The notes under the pieces were generated by a model, which made no database searches, had not been told where the DNA came from, and saw only the letters and a program-made list of their open reading frames with translations. 52,958 nt of DNA from Pseudomonadota bacterium (GTDB lineage: Bacteria > Pseudomonadota > Gammaproteobacteria > Burkholderiales > Burkholderiaceae_C), in the NCBI GenBank assembly GCA_021841865.1, contig JAKCDM010000009.1:1-52958 (forward strand), given 5' to 3'. Position 1 is the first letter of the stretch, and each line of letters opens with the position of its first letter. This document shows positions 36,089-44,858 of this stretch, one piece after another. Made by a program: the position numbers and the translations under genes.

Positions 36089-37264
36089 ATGAGCGGTGCG
36101 CCGAGGCCGGTCACGGCTGCGCGAGGCGCCTACGCCGACGATGTCGCGGCGGATCTGGCGCGGCTGCTGCTGCGCGGTGTCCCGGTCAACTTCGCGGTCG
36201 GCATCAGCGCCGCGGCCGCCTGCGCGTGGATGCTGCGCGGCGTCGAGCCGGCGCGCCTGCTGATCAGCTGGCTGGCGCTGTACCTCGGCCTGTACCTGCT
36301 GCGCGTGCTGGCATGGCTGGGCTCGCGCGCCGGCGGCGCCATCGAGCGCGATCCGCGTCGCTGGTTGTCGCTGGCCCGCCTGAGCGTGCTGGCGGTCGGC
36401 CTGGCGTGGGGGCTGCTGCCCGCACTGCTGTTTCCGTCCGCGCCCCTGCAGGCCTTGTTCGTGGCGCTGGTCGCCAGCGCGGTCTGCGGAGCCGGCATGG
36501 CCGCCTACGCGCCGGACGCCGCGGCGGCCTTGCTGTTCGTGCTGCCGATCGTGCTGCCGACCTCGCTGCACCTGTTCGCATCGGGGCAGGAGCTGCTGCA
36601 GGGCTGCGGCGTGCTGGGCATGCTCTACACCGCGTTCCTGCTGCATGCGGCGCGGCGCACCAACGTCCAGTTCCAGCACATGGCGCGCCATCGAGCGCAG
36701 GTGACCGAGCAGTTGTCGCGCGACCACCTCACCGGGCTGGGCAGCCGCGTCGACCTCGACGCGCGGCTGCGCCAGGCACTGGCGCGCGCCGAGCGCCGCG
36801 GCACGCAGGTGGCGGTCGGCTACATCGACCTCGACAATTTCAAACCGGTCAACGACCGCCACGGCCACGCCGCCGGCGATGCGCTGCTGCGCGAACTGGC
36901 GGCGCGCTGGCGCGACGAACTGCGCTCGAGCGAACTCATCGCCCGCCTGGGGGGCGATGAGTTCGTCATCGTCATCGAGGATCTGGACCCGCGCGAAGCC
37001 CAGCAGCAACTCGGCGCCGTGTTCGAACGACTGCACCGGGCCGTCGACATGCCGTTCCAGCTCGGGGGGCAGTCCGTGCGCGTGGGCATGACGGTGGGCG
37101 TCGCGTGCTACCCGATCGACGGCAGCGAAGCCGACATCCTGCTGCGCCACGCCGACGCCGCGATGTACCACGGCAAGCAGTACAAGGGGCAGCACCGCGC
37201 ATGGTGGCCCGCGCGTGCCGAGGCCGGCGTGCCGCCGCTGCCGCGGGCCGTGGCGACAAGCTGA
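36089..37264 (+). CDS. Membrane-anchored GGDEF diguanylate cyclase
   Basis: 391 residues from ATG 36089, supported by AGGAGG at 36075-36080. The N-terminal half (about 25-200) has five or six hydrophobic membrane segments without a recognisable ligand domain (MASE-like). A GGDEF domain (about 215-380) follows: DHLTGLGSRVDLD, YIDLDNFKPVNDRHGHAAGDALL and the intact active site LGGDEF. It should make cyclic di-GMP at the inner membrane. No RxxD inhibitory-site motif is obvious just upstream of GGDEF, where the sequence reads RSSELIARLGGDEF (R-S-S-E), so product inhibition may be weak. Confidence 0.9.
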   Translation: MSGAPRPVTAARGAYADDVAADLARLLLRGVPVNFAVGISAAAACAWMLRGVEPARLLISWLALYLGLYLLRVLAWLGSRAGGAIERDPRRWLSLARLSVLAVGLAWGLLPALLFPSAPLQALFVALVASAVCGAGMAAYAPDAAAALLFVLPIVLPTSLHLFASGQELLQGCGVLGMLYTAFLLHAARRTNVQFQHMARHRAQVTEQLSRDHLTGLGSRVDLDARLRQALARAERRGTQVAVGYIDLDNFKPVNDRHGHAAGDALLRELAARWRDELRSSELIARLGGDEFVIVIEDLDPREAQQQLGAVFERLHRAVDMPFQLGGQSVRVGMTVGVACYPIDGSEADILLRHADAAMYHGKQYKGQHRAWWPARAEAGVPPLPRAVATS

Positions 37265-37389
37265 TCGCGGCGACGCCCGACCCTGGCACAATGCAGGCTG
37301 ACAAATCGTATCGCCGCCTGCGCGCCGCGCGGACGGCGCCCGGGGGGACGTTCGAGCGGGCACGCGGCCCGCATCATCCGGAGAAATCG

Positions 37390-37680
37390 ATGTCGAAACA
37401 CCCTGTCACACAAGCCCGCACCGGGCGACTCGCCCTCTACCTGGGCGTGGTGGCCCTCGCGGGAACGGGCCTGTGCGCCAGCGCGCAGGCGATGACCCTT
37501 TCCCAGTACGGACACAACCTCAAGCAGGACGCCGTCGACGCCGGCCACGCGGTCGTGCATGTCGGCAAGCAGACCGGACACGGCGTGGTGCATGCCGCGA
37601 AGACCGTCGGCCATGACGTCGCCGGCGGAGTCAAGCACGGCTACCACGCCACCAAGGACGCGCTGAGCAAGAAGCACTGA
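37390..37680 (+). CDS. Small secreted His/Lys/Ala-rich protein
   Basis: 96 residues. A Sec signal peptide (LALYLGVVALAGTGLCASAQA, ending near residue 35) is followed by a mature part of about 60 residues made of imperfect repeats of the type DAGHAVVHVGKQTGHGVVHAAKTVGHDVAGGVKHG. The amphipathic pattern with regularly spaced His and Lys resembles LEA-like or YtxH-like helical stress proteins. Histidines could also bind metal. It follows the diguanylate cyclase by 125 bases on the same strand and may share its transcript. The family is unknown to me. Confidence 0.7.
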   Translation: MSKHPVTQARTGRLALYLGVVALAGTGLCASAQAMTLSQYGHNLKQDAVDAGHAVVHVGKQTGHGVVHAAKTVGHDVAGGVKHGYHATKDALSKKH

Positions 37681-37763
37681 TCAGCCGCACCTCCCCAGGG
37701 GGTCGGGCACAGCCCGGTCCCCGGGATCCGTCCCGCCACGCCACCCCCGCCACGCCACCCCCG

Positions 37764-39830
37764 CTACGCCGCCCCGGGGTCGGCCGCGCCCATCTCCTGG
37801 CGCCAGATCGCGGTGAAGCACTCGATGACGTGGAAACGGATGCGCGGCCGCGCCGAAGCGCCGGCCTCGAAATGCTCGGCGAGCAGTCGGGCGAGCTCGC
37901 TTTGCTGCAGGCCTCGCGCGACCAGAAAGGCCTCCACGGTCTGCCGCGCCTCGGCCGGACTGCGTCCCGGGTGTGCCGATGAGGAGCCGGCCTGCATGTC
38001 CCACAGCAGGTAGGTGGCCAGCGCGCCGAGCGCGGTTCGCGGGCGCAGCGGATCGACGTCGTAGCGAAAGCCGTCATGCCAGCGAGCGATCTCCTGGATC
38101 GGCATCGGCCGGGCGATTCCGTAGCCCTGCCCATGGTCCGCGCCGAGAATCGCCGCGCTCTCGATCAGCCCGGGATGCTCGAGCCCCTCCACCGTCAGCC
38201 CCATGCCGAAGGCGTGCACCAGTCGCGTGAGGTAGAACATGAACTCCAGCGCGCGCTGCGGGCGCTCGGTCGCCCCGCGCACCAGGCCCTGGTCCATCTT
38301 GACCTCGTCGAAGGCATACTGGTCCAGGCGCAGCAGCGAGCTGTGCCCGGATCCCAGATCGTCCTCCGCAAGGCGCGCGCCGGCCTCGCGCAGGCGTTGC
38401 AGGAAGGCCTGCCGACGCTCGTCGCTGCCATGTCCCTCGCGGCTTTCCAGCAGTTCCAGCTCGATGCGCGCTCCGACCGGCTCGCAGCGCCGCAGCGCCT
38501 GCAGGATGGCCCGCTCGCAACGCGCGTCGCCGATGCCCTCCGCCGGGAAGTTCAGCGCGACCGTCGCGCGCAGGCCGGCGTCGGCCAGGCGTTGCGCGTC
38601 ATCGCATGCGCGCTCCAGGCCGAGTTGCAGCAGCGCGAACAGTTCCTCGTTGCCGCAGGCCGGCAGGAAGCGGGCCGGCGCCACGAGGCGGCCGTTGTCG
38701 TCGAGCAGGCGCGCCAGCGCCTCGACCTTCACCAGTTCGCCGCTGCGCAGGTCGATGATCGGCTGGTACAGGAAGGCCACGCGTCGCTCGGCGATCCAGC
38801 CGCGATAGGTCTGGCGCAGCGGCAGCGGCACCACCGGGGTGGTGTTCAGGCGCTCGACCGCATGGCTCAGCGCCTTGTGCACATGGCTGAGGAAGTTGCC
38901 CATGCGCAGGGTCGAGAAAAAGCGCGGCCACGCGCCGTACAGGCTCAGCAGCGCGATGGTCTTGCCGGAATCGTCGAGCAGCGGAACCGCCGCGCTGGAG
39001 CGAAAACCCAGCTCGCGCCCCAGCGCCTGCCACGGCTGGTTGCGCGCCTCGACCGCCCAGGCGTCGGACACCACGATCTGACCGCCGCGCCACGCCCGTC
39101 CGCCCGGCCCCTGCCCCTCCGGGCGCGACGCATCGATGCTGATCCGCGGCACCAGTCCGGTCATCATCGCCTCGTGGTAGCGATGTCCGGCGGCTCCCTG
39201 CGAGGCCTCGATCTGCAATTCCCCGGAACTGTCGCAGCGCGCGAAAAAGGCCGACAGCTCGCCGTCGATGTCGCCGACGATGCGCATCACCCCGCGGACC
39301 AGATCGGAGAAGTTCTCCGTCGACTGGATCAGCTGGTCGATCTGCGACATGGCCAGCGCCAGTTCGGTCTCGATCCGGCGGTAGCTCTGCGCCTGCGCCT
39401 GCAGGTCGATGAACATGCGCCGGCCCACCACGCGCATCACGTCGTCGCGGGACTCCTGCGCGACCAGCGGCACGATCTCCTGCTGGAACTCCTGCTGCAG
39501 CGCCGCGAAGGATGCGATCAGCGTGGTCAGGTCCACCCCGACCAGCGCATGCGCGCGCCCGGCGCGCTGCGCCTCCAGCTGATGCCGCGCGAGGCTCAGC
39601 CGGGGCGACAGCAGCATGCGCAGATGCTCGGACTGCCGCGCCTTCAGGTGGGCGAATTCCTCCGGCAGCAGCGAGCTGAGGATCTGCGCCCCCTCCGAGG
39701 TCCCGGCCAGCGAATCGAAGAACTGCTCGGTGAAGCGCTGCGCGTGCCACTCGAAGGCATGCTGCACGGACTGCAGGCAGGACGCCACGTCCTTGCCATA
39801 CACACGCTCGTCGGCGATTCCCAGGGTCAT
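37764..39830 (-). CDS. Globin-sensor-GAF-EAL c-di-GMP phosphodiesterase
   Basis: 688 residues from ATG 39830. Residues about 15-165 resemble the globin domain of globin-coupled sensors: AQRAGRAHALVGVDLTTLI places His94 at the proximal haem-ligand position. A GAF-like domain covers about 175-330. The EAL domain (about 340-590) has EAL at 370-372, NFPAEG, ELLES, EDDLGSGHSSL, KMDQ and VEGLE, so it should be catalytic. A helical C-terminal extension follows (about 600-688). Oxygen, NO or redox sensing through haem is inferred, not shown. It is a paralogue of the proteins at 30013 and 44859. Confidence 0.88.
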   Translation of the reverse strand: MTLGIADERVYGKDVASCLQSVQHAFEWHAQRFTEQFFDSLAGTSEGAQILSSLLPEEFAHLKARQSEHLRMLLSPRLSLARHQLEAQRAGRAHALVGVDLTTLIASFAALQQEFQQEIVPLVAQESRDDVMRVVGRRMFIDLQAQAQSYRRIETELALAMSQIDQLIQSTENFSDLVRGVMRIVGDIDGELSAFFARCDSSGELQIEASQGAAGHRYHEAMMTGLVPRISIDASRPEGQGPGGRAWRGGQIVVSDAWAVEARNQPWQALGRELGFRSSAAVPLLDDSGKTIALLSLYGAWPRFFSTLRMGNFLSHVHKALSHAVERLNTTPVVPLPLRQTYRGWIAERRVAFLYQPIIDLRSGELVKVEALARLLDDNGRLVAPARFLPACGNEELFALLQLGLERACDDAQRLADAGLRATVALNFPAEGIGDARCERAILQALRRCEPVGARIELELLESREGHGSDERRQAFLQRLREAGARLAEDDLGSGHSSLLRLDQYAFDEVKMDQGLVRGATERPQRALEFMFYLTRLVHAFGMGLTVEGLEHPGLIESAAILGADHGQGYGIARPMPIQEIARWHDGFRYDVDPLRPRTALGALATYLLWDMQAGSSSAHPGRSPAEARQTVEAFLVARGLQQSELARLLAEHFEAGASARPRIRFHVIECFTAIWRQEMGAADPGAA

Positions 39831-40030
39831 GCCAGGCTCCACGCCGTCGCGCAGGCACGGCTGCGACGAGAATACACCGCCCGGCATCTTCGGCCCATGG
39901 GGACAGGATCGGGGATTGCACGGAGCGGGCGATGCGCGCCGTCCCGGCGCCTCGGCGGCCCGTCATGCAGGCGGCCCCGCGTGGCTGCCGAATACACTGC
40001 ACAGGCTGGACAACCCGAGGCTGGATCGAC

Positions 40031-40369
40031 ATGTCGAAGACTTCCCGAGCGGTAACCGTTGCGGCGCTGCTGGCGGCCGTGCTGGCCGTTGGCAATCCGG
40101 GCCTGGACAGCTTCGCCGCCTACGCACGCGGCCGCATCGAGTCGGCACCGGGCATCGTCGGCCTGGTCGCCGGACTGGTTCCCGACCTGACCCGCAGCTA
40201 CGTGCTGACGAACACGCGGCGCCGCGACTTCGGACTGTTCTCGCTGTTCGAACTCGACCCCCATGCCGAGCACCCGATCTGGGTGCTCGGCATGCTGTGG
40301 CACTTCGTGCCGCTCGGCAAGGGATTCGGGGCCGCAGCGGCGCCGCCGCAGCACCCCGCGGGGAACTGA
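40031..40369 (+). CDS. Small exported or membrane-anchored protein, DUF4359-like
   Basis: 112 residues from ATG 40031. One N-terminal hydrophobic segment (AVTVAALLAAVLAVGNPG, residues 6-23) may be a signal anchor. The soluble part contains TNTRRRDFGLFSLFELD and WVLGMLWHFVPLG. The layout NP...Y near the anchor followed by a YxxFSxF-like strand resembles DUF4359 proteins, but I am not sure. It is divergent from the globin-GAF-EAL gene and converges on the glycine-rich gene with a 13-base gap. Confidence 0.6.
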   Translation: MSKTSRAVTVAALLAAVLAVGNPGLDSFAAYARGRIESAPGIVGLVAGLVPDLTRSYVLTNTRRRDFGLFSLFELDPHAEHPIWVLGMLWHFVPLGKGFGAAAAPPQHPAGN

Positions 40370-40382
40370 TCGGCGTCCGGGG

Positions 40383-41513
40383 TCACCACCGCCACTGCAG
40401 CCCTCCGCCTCCACCGATCGAAACCACGGCGATTCCCTGCGAGGAGCTTCCGGTCGTCCGGACCGACGCCGAGGAATCGACACTGGCTGCCTGGGCATTG
40501 CCGCCATCGCTGCCGTTGGAGCCTCCGGTGTAGAACAAGCCGAAGCCGCCGGCACCCTGGCTGCCGCCGCCGCCGATCGACTGTGCATCGATGGCATCGG
40601 AGTTGCTGCCGCCGGTGCGGATGTCGACGCCTTGCGCCGCATTCACGCTGGCGCTTCCCGCCGCGCCGCCGCTGCCTGCGCCCCCCGGGTTGAACACGAT
40701 GCCGCCGCCGCCGCCGCCGCCCCCGGAGTTCGAACCCCAGCTGCGCGCCACGATCCCCGCGGCAGCGTCGCCGCGGGTGCGCACGGCGGCTCCGGTGGCC
40801 AGGTCGACCGTCGCGCTGCCCCCGCCGCCGCCGGTGCCTCCCAGGCCGCCGCTGCCACCGAGCCCCTTCGAGACTCCACCGTTGCCGCCCGCACCTCCGC
40901 TGCTGAAGGCCCCGACGCCGAAGCTGTAGGTGCCGCTCGTGTCGAGGCTGCCGCCGAACTGGACCAACGCCTTGCCACCATTGCCCCCGTTGCCGCCATT
41001 GCCGCCGCCACCTCCGAGGCCAAGGGCGCTGCCGCCGGCGCCGCCCGCGCCGCCGGCGCTGTCGGCCAGCAGGCCGTAGGCGCTCGCGCCGGCTATTTGC
41101 ACGCTGCTGGAGTCCTGCACCATCGCGCTGCCGCCGTCACCACCTGCGCCGCCCCCAGCTGCATTGCCGGCGACATAGGCAGAGCCGCCGCTGCCTCCGG
41201 CGCCGCCGCTGCTGATCGCCTCCCCGCCTTGAACTCCAGGCTCGGCCGAGCTCAGTTCGCTGCCGATCACCAGGCTGACGCCGCTGCCCACGCCACCGGC
41301 GCCGCCGGTGGCGGACGGAACCCCGGAACCGCCGTTCGACCCTGCCGCCCCCGCGCTGCCCGTGCTCGAGCGCACGTCCGGGGCGGTCTGCGCCTGCGCA
41401 GGAACCGCGAGCAGCCAGCACGCGAGAATCGTGGCGCAGACGCGCCCGAGGCGCCGGCCAGCCACGAAGGGAGGGGCGCGCACAGCAGCGGATACACGCG
41501 AGGCAAGGCACAT
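40383..41513 (-). CDS. Glycine-rich autotransporter-like protein, truncated
   Basis: 376 residues. A signal peptide (CATILACWLLAVPAQAQ, about 26-42) is followed by Gly/Ala/Ser-rich repeats with motifs such as GGAGGSGG, AYGLLADSAGGAGG and SIGGGG, typical of the N-terminal passenger of large autotransporter adhesins. The frame stops at 40383 directly after SIGGGGGLQWRW. No beta-barrel domain follows here or nearby. It is therefore either the surviving fragment of a longer adhesin or a free secreted protein. The start used here is the first Met; a later start just before the signal core is possible. Confidence 0.65.
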   Translation of the reverse strand: MCLASRVSAAVRAPPFVAGRRLGRVCATILACWLLAVPAQAQTAPDVRSSTGSAGAAGSNGGSGVPSATGGAGGVGSGVSLVIGSELSSAEPGVQGGEAISSGGAGGSGGSAYVAGNAAGGGAGGDGGSAMVQDSSSVQIAGASAYGLLADSAGGAGGAGGSALGLGGGGGNGGNGGNGGKALVQFGGSLDTSGTYSFGVGAFSSGGAGGNGGVSKGLGGSGGLGGTGGGGGSATVDLATGAAVRTRGDAAAGIVARSWGSNSGGGGGGGGIVFNPGGAGSGGAAGSASVNAAQGVDIRTGGSNSDAIDAQSIGGGGSQGAGGFGLFYTGGSNGSDGGNAQAASVDSSASVRTTGSSSQGIAVVSIGGGGGLQWRW

Positions 41514-41689
41514 GGGTCGGGCAGCCGGAGCGGACGGTTCCGGTCATGCCTCGACGATGCTAGGGTGGGGCCCGTTAGGCCCGGATGCGCGATGAGGTAG
41601 TCCGCCATGAGGCTTGCCGCGGCACCCCGCCCCTGTTGGGCCTCGTCTGCGCAGCGCCGGATCGAGCCGCGCCGCGCAGACGCACCATC

Positions 41690-42319
41690 TCAGTCCGGCG
41701 CCGGCCCGGCGTGGCAGCACACGCTGCCGTCGGCGTCGAAACGCACCCCGCAGTGCTCGACCAGCGAATCGCGCAGGCGCTTGCGTGCTCGCAACAGCCG
41801 CGCCTTGGCCGCCGGCAGGCTCAGGCCCGCCGCCTCGGCGTAGGCGCGCACCGTCTGGCCGTCGAGGTCGCAGCGCTGCACGATGTCGCGATCGTCGTCG
41901 CCCAGCCACTGCAGGTTGCGTGCGATGCAGGCATCGAGGGCATCGACCGGCGCGCGCTCCTCGGCAGCCGGCGCCGGCAATTCCTCGGAAAGCTCCACGC
42001 TGGGTCGACGCAGCCGGCCGGCATCGACCAGCGCATTGCGCGCGACCTGGAACAGCCACGCGCGAGGCTGCTCCAGCACGCAGAAATCCCGGCCCTGGCG
42101 CAGCGCCTTGACGAACACTTCCTGCAGCAGATCCTGCGCGGAATCGGCGTCCGCCGCGTGCCGCACCAGGAATGCCTGCAGTTCGGCCTCGTGCGCGTGC
42201 CACGCGCGCAGCACGCAGTCGAAACCCGCGTCGCGCGCATCGACCGTCCGAGGGGCCCCGCCGTCGTCGCGGCCGCGGGCGCCCTCGCCGTCATGGGCAT
42301 GCATCTGAGAACGCGTCAT
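41690..42319 (-). CDS. ECF-family RNA polymerase sigma factor with a cysteine-containing tail
   Basis: 209 residues from ATG 42319. Region 2 (DSAQDLLQEVFVKALRQG and QPRAWLFQVARNALVDAGRLRR, about 50-95) and region 4 (AYAEAAGLSLPAAKARLLRARKRL, about 157-180) are clear. The C-terminus ends with VEHCGVRFDADGSVCCHAG, a cysteine-bearing extension like that of SigZ-type ECF factors, which may sense metals or redox. No anti-sigma gene lies next to it. A small lipoprotein gene is divergent across 304 bases and could be a target. Confidence 0.85.
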   Translation of the reverse strand: MTRSQMHAHDGEGARGRDDGGAPRTVDARDAGFDCVLRAWHAHEAELQAFLVRHAADADSAQDLLQEVFVKALRQGRDFCVLEQPRAWLFQVARNALVDAGRLRRPSVELSEELPAPAAEERAPVDALDACIARNLQWLGDDDRDIVQRCDLDGQTVRAYAEAAGLSLPAAKARLLRARKRLRDSLVEHCGVRFDADGSVCCHAGPAPD

Positions 42320-42623
42320 CGCAAGTCTCCCGGTCGCCCGCGCCAACCCGACGCCGGCCCGCGCACGCAGCCGCGGCTCGGCCGGTATGCGAATTCTACG
42401 GGGTGTCCGGAGCCTGCCGGAGGCCCGGCGCGCGGCAGGCCCGCGGGACGCCGGCGCGGCGCAACGCGGCTTCGCGCCGCGGCCTCGAAGGCTCTCCAGA
42501 AATACCCGGGGGAGCGGCTCGACATGAGGACTTACACTGCGCGAACGCGGCAATGACACTCGGTCCGCGCATTGTCGATCTGGGCCCCTCGAGTGGGCGA
42601 TTCCAGTCTACCGGGAGACGGTC
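42320..42623. promoter_or_regulatory. Divergent region between the sigma factor and lipoprotein genes
   Basis: 304 bases without a credible gene. A TTACACT hexamer-like -10 lies at about 42531-42537, and GGGAGA at 42613-42618 precedes the lipoprotein ATG. The -10 word resembles TACACTGC motifs at about 35945 and 39994, also upstream of genes in this region. Confidence 0.4.
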
Positions 42624-43325
42624 ATGAACCAGCGCGCGATGACGGGCGCGGCAGCCCTGCTTGCGATCTTGCTTTCCGGCTGCGGCGGGGGCGGCGGCAG
42701 CGGCGGCGGAACCACCACCGTGCCGTCGCTGACCAGCCCCAGCGAACTGACCGTGAACGTCGACCCGAGCTGCACGATGGTGCCCCAGAACGGCTATGTC
42801 ACGGTCGCTCCCGCGAGCGCCTCCAGCACGGCCTGCGCGGCAGGGATCGCCCATCCGGGCAGCAATCAGATCCCCGTGTCGATCGTCTACGGCAGCGGCG
42901 CCGGCGTCTGCCCGGTCAACACCGCGCTGATCGTTTCGGCGAACACGAGCTGCGGCGTGCTCACCAACAACTACATTCCGGGGCAGAGCAGCACGGTCAC
43001 GCTGGCTCCGAACATCAGCAATGCCCTGCAGCAATTCGTCAAGACCTGGACGGTCAGCTACCAGTGCCATTGTGGCGACTACGGTAGCTGCACGATGCCG
43101 ATCGATGCGTCGGGACAGATCGTCAACGGCAGTTGCAACGACCATGAGTTCGGCACCTTCCCGGTGACCGGGGCGGTGGATGCCAACGGGAATTTTTCCG
43201 GGAGTGGAAACAACAACGGCGACGTGTTCTCCGGCACTCTGTCAGGGGCAGGCACCGGCTCAGGGACCTGGTTTCTGCCCAGTTCCAGCGACTCCGGCCC
43301 ATGGACCGCGACCGGCGCGCCCTGA
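42624..43325 (+). CDS. Glycine-rich-linker lipoprotein of unknown function
   Basis: 233 residues. The signal peptide AALLAILLSGC is a canonical lipobox (LSGC, Cys20), so the protein is lipid-anchored. A flexible GGGGGSGGG linker follows the Cys, then an all-beta region with several cysteines (SCTMVP, TACAAG, GVCPV, SCGVL, YQCHCGDYGSCTM, GSCND) that probably form disulfides. The C-terminal part (GTFPVTGAVDANGNFSGSGNNN, GTLSGAGTGSGTW) has short repeats. I do not recognise the family. The context (ECF sigma factor, c-di-GMP enzymes) suggests an envelope function. Confidence 0.75.
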   Translation: MNQRAMTGAAALLAILLSGCGGGGGSGGGTTTVPSLTSPSELTVNVDPSCTMVPQNGYVTVAPASASSTACAAGIAHPGSNQIPVSIVYGSGAGVCPVNTALIVSANTSCGVLTNNYIPGQSSTVTLAPNISNALQQFVKTWTVSYQCHCGDYGSCTMPIDASGQIVNGSCNDHEFGTFPVTGAVDANGNFSGSGNNNGDVFSGTLSGAGTGSGTWFLPSSSDSGPWTATGAP

Positions 43326-43338
43326 GCGCGACGCCGGA

Positions 43339-43602
43339 TCAGCGGCGGCGCACCGGCGGCCTCGGCGCAGCGCCGGTGCGCGGCTCCAGGTGCCGGAAGG
43401 TGATGCGCCCCTTGGTCAGGTCGTAGGGCGAGAGTTCCAGCGACACCTTGTCGCCGGCGAGGATGCGGATGTGGTGCTTGCGCATCTTGCCGCCGGTGTA
43501 GGCGATCACCGCGTGGCCGTTCTCCAGGGTCACGCGGTAGCGCGAGTCGGGCAGCACTTCGTCCACTGCGCCGCGCATTTCGATGAGTTCTTCCTTGGCC
43601 AT
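43339..43602 (-). CDS. infA: Translation initiation factor IF-1
   Basis: 87 residues from ATG 43602, with GAGGA upstream. The S1/OB-fold core [70 protein letters not shown] is clear, and IF-1 binds the ribosomal A site during initiation. Usual length is 72 residues; here a C-terminal basic extension ([16 protein letters not shown]) adds about 15. Betaproteobacteria often have two infA copies, one in the ribosomal operon; this isolated copy with an extended tail is probably the second. A GCGC-GAAA-GCGC hairpin lies in the 329-base upstream gap. Confidence 0.92.
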   Translation of the reverse strand: MAKEELIEMRGAVDEVLPDSRYRVTLENGHAVIAYTGGKMRKHHIRILAGDKVSLELSPYDLTKGRITFRHLEPRTGAAPRPPVRRR

Positions 43603-43931
43603 GCTCGGGTCCTCGAGAGGGATGGGGTGTGATGCGGGCGGGCGAACCCGCACGGACGGTCGAGCGCAGGCTCGCGCCACGCCGCGCACACGCTGTGCAG
43701 ATCAGGAGTCCGGAACCCGGCGCGCCGGATCGGCGCAGGCCCCGATTTCATGACCCAGACGAAGCTTGCCTGGGTGCAGGTCTTCCCTTCATGGGAACGC
43801 CCCTGCGGAGGATGCGGCGCGAAAGCGCGCGCAAGATGTCAAACGTCGTCAAACGTCGAGGTGCCACACAGGTAAGCGGTACTGCAGCACCTGTCTCCAT
43901 GATACCAGAAGGCGCCCCCTTCGGCCTGGGC
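43603..43931. other. Leader region upstream of infA
   Basis: 329 bases with no credible gene. On the minus strand it carries an extended -10-like TGGTATCAT (about 43898-43906), a direct repeat of GTCAAACGTC (about 43839-43858; TTGAC-like on the other strand) and a GAAA-tetraloop hairpin (43817-43828). A long untranslated leader is therefore possible for infA. Confidence 0.4.
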
Positions 43932-44828
43932 TCAGGCCTCGTGCACGTACACCGGCTCCACGACCGCGTTGAGGCCGCGCAGCGCCTGCAGGCGCAGCAC
44001 GTTGGACTCCGCCAGCACCGAGCCCCGGGTCAGCAACACCAGCCCGGAAGCGTTCAGCAGGTCGCGCGCGAGACGATGTCCCGCGCGGACCTCCGCCAGC
44101 GACAGCGCCAGCTCGCCGTCCGGGGGCTGCTGCTCCTGCTCGTGCGGAGAGCCCTCGGCGACGATGCCGAGAAAGGCGTCGAGCACGCGAGGATCGAACT
44201 TGCGTCCCCGATGCGACTGCAGGTGCTGCAGCACCTGCTGCTCGGTGAACTGCTCGGGCGCGTCCTGCGGCTTGTTCAGCATCTCGTCGTAGGTGTCGCA
44301 CACGGCAAGGATGCGCGCTCCGATCGGGATGTCCTCGCCGGCCAGGCGCCGCGGAAACCCGGAGCCGTCCCAATGCTCGTGATGGGCCGCCACGGCCGCC
44401 GCGCTGGCCTCGTACCACGGCAGCGCGCGCAGGTGCGACGCGCCGATGTCCGGGTGCGACAGGATCAGGCTGCGATCGCTCTCCGACACATCGGTCCACG
44501 GCGTGAACAGCACCGTGCGATGCATGCCGAGCATGCCGATGTCGTGGAACAGCGCGGCATGGCGCAGTGCGTGATGTGCCGCGAAGGACACCTTGAAGCG
44601 CACGGCCAGCGCGTCCACCAGCCTGGCCACGCGCCTGCCGTGTCCGCCCAGATGCGGGTTGAAGGTATCGATCAGCCCGCACAGCATGGCTTCCACGCCG
44701 GCGCGGTTCGCCGTCACCTGCGCCTGCAGTTGCTCGCGGTCCTCGGCCAGCGTGCGCACGTCGCGCGCCAGGCGATTGGCCATTCCGATCACGCCGCCGC
44801 TGGGTGGCGCTCCTTGTACCAGGGACAT
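43932..44828 (-). CDS. HD-GYP-type c-di-GMP phosphodiesterase
   Basis: 298 residues from ATG 44828. A short coiled-coil N-terminus (LARDVRTLAEDREQLQAQVTANRA, about 20-43) leads into an HD-GYP domain (about 45-215): HDIGM at 95-99, HHEHWDGSGFP at 149-159 (GFP in place of GYP) and DTYDEML. The C-terminal 80 residues (LSLAEVRAGHRLARDLLNASGLVLLTRGSVL) match the conserved tail found after HD domains in similar regulators. It starts 30 bases after the EAL gene on the same strand, so two phosphodiesterases of different families are probably co-expressed. Confidence 0.88.
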   Translation of the reverse strand: MSLVQGAPPSGGVIGMANRLARDVRTLAEDREQLQAQVTANRAGVEAMLCGLIDTFNPHLGGHGRRVARLVDALAVRFKVSFAAHHALRHAALFHDIGMLGMHRTVLFTPWTDVSESDRSLILSHPDIGASHLRALPWYEASAAAVAAHHEHWDGSGFPRRLAGEDIPIGARILAVCDTYDEMLNKPQDAPEQFTEQQVLQHLQSHRGRKFDPRVLDAFLGIVAEGSPHEQEQQPPDGELALSLAEVRAGHRLARDLLNASGLVLLTRGSVLAESNVLRLQALRGLNAVVEPVYVHEA

Positions 44829-44858
44829 GGTTCTTTTCCGGTCGTCGTGCACGAGCCG

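Noticed and set aside
40383-41513. Repeats in the glycine-rich gene as a CRISPR-like or satellite array
   Set aside because: The repeats are irregular, in frame and coding for Gly/Ala/Ser; spacing is not constant.
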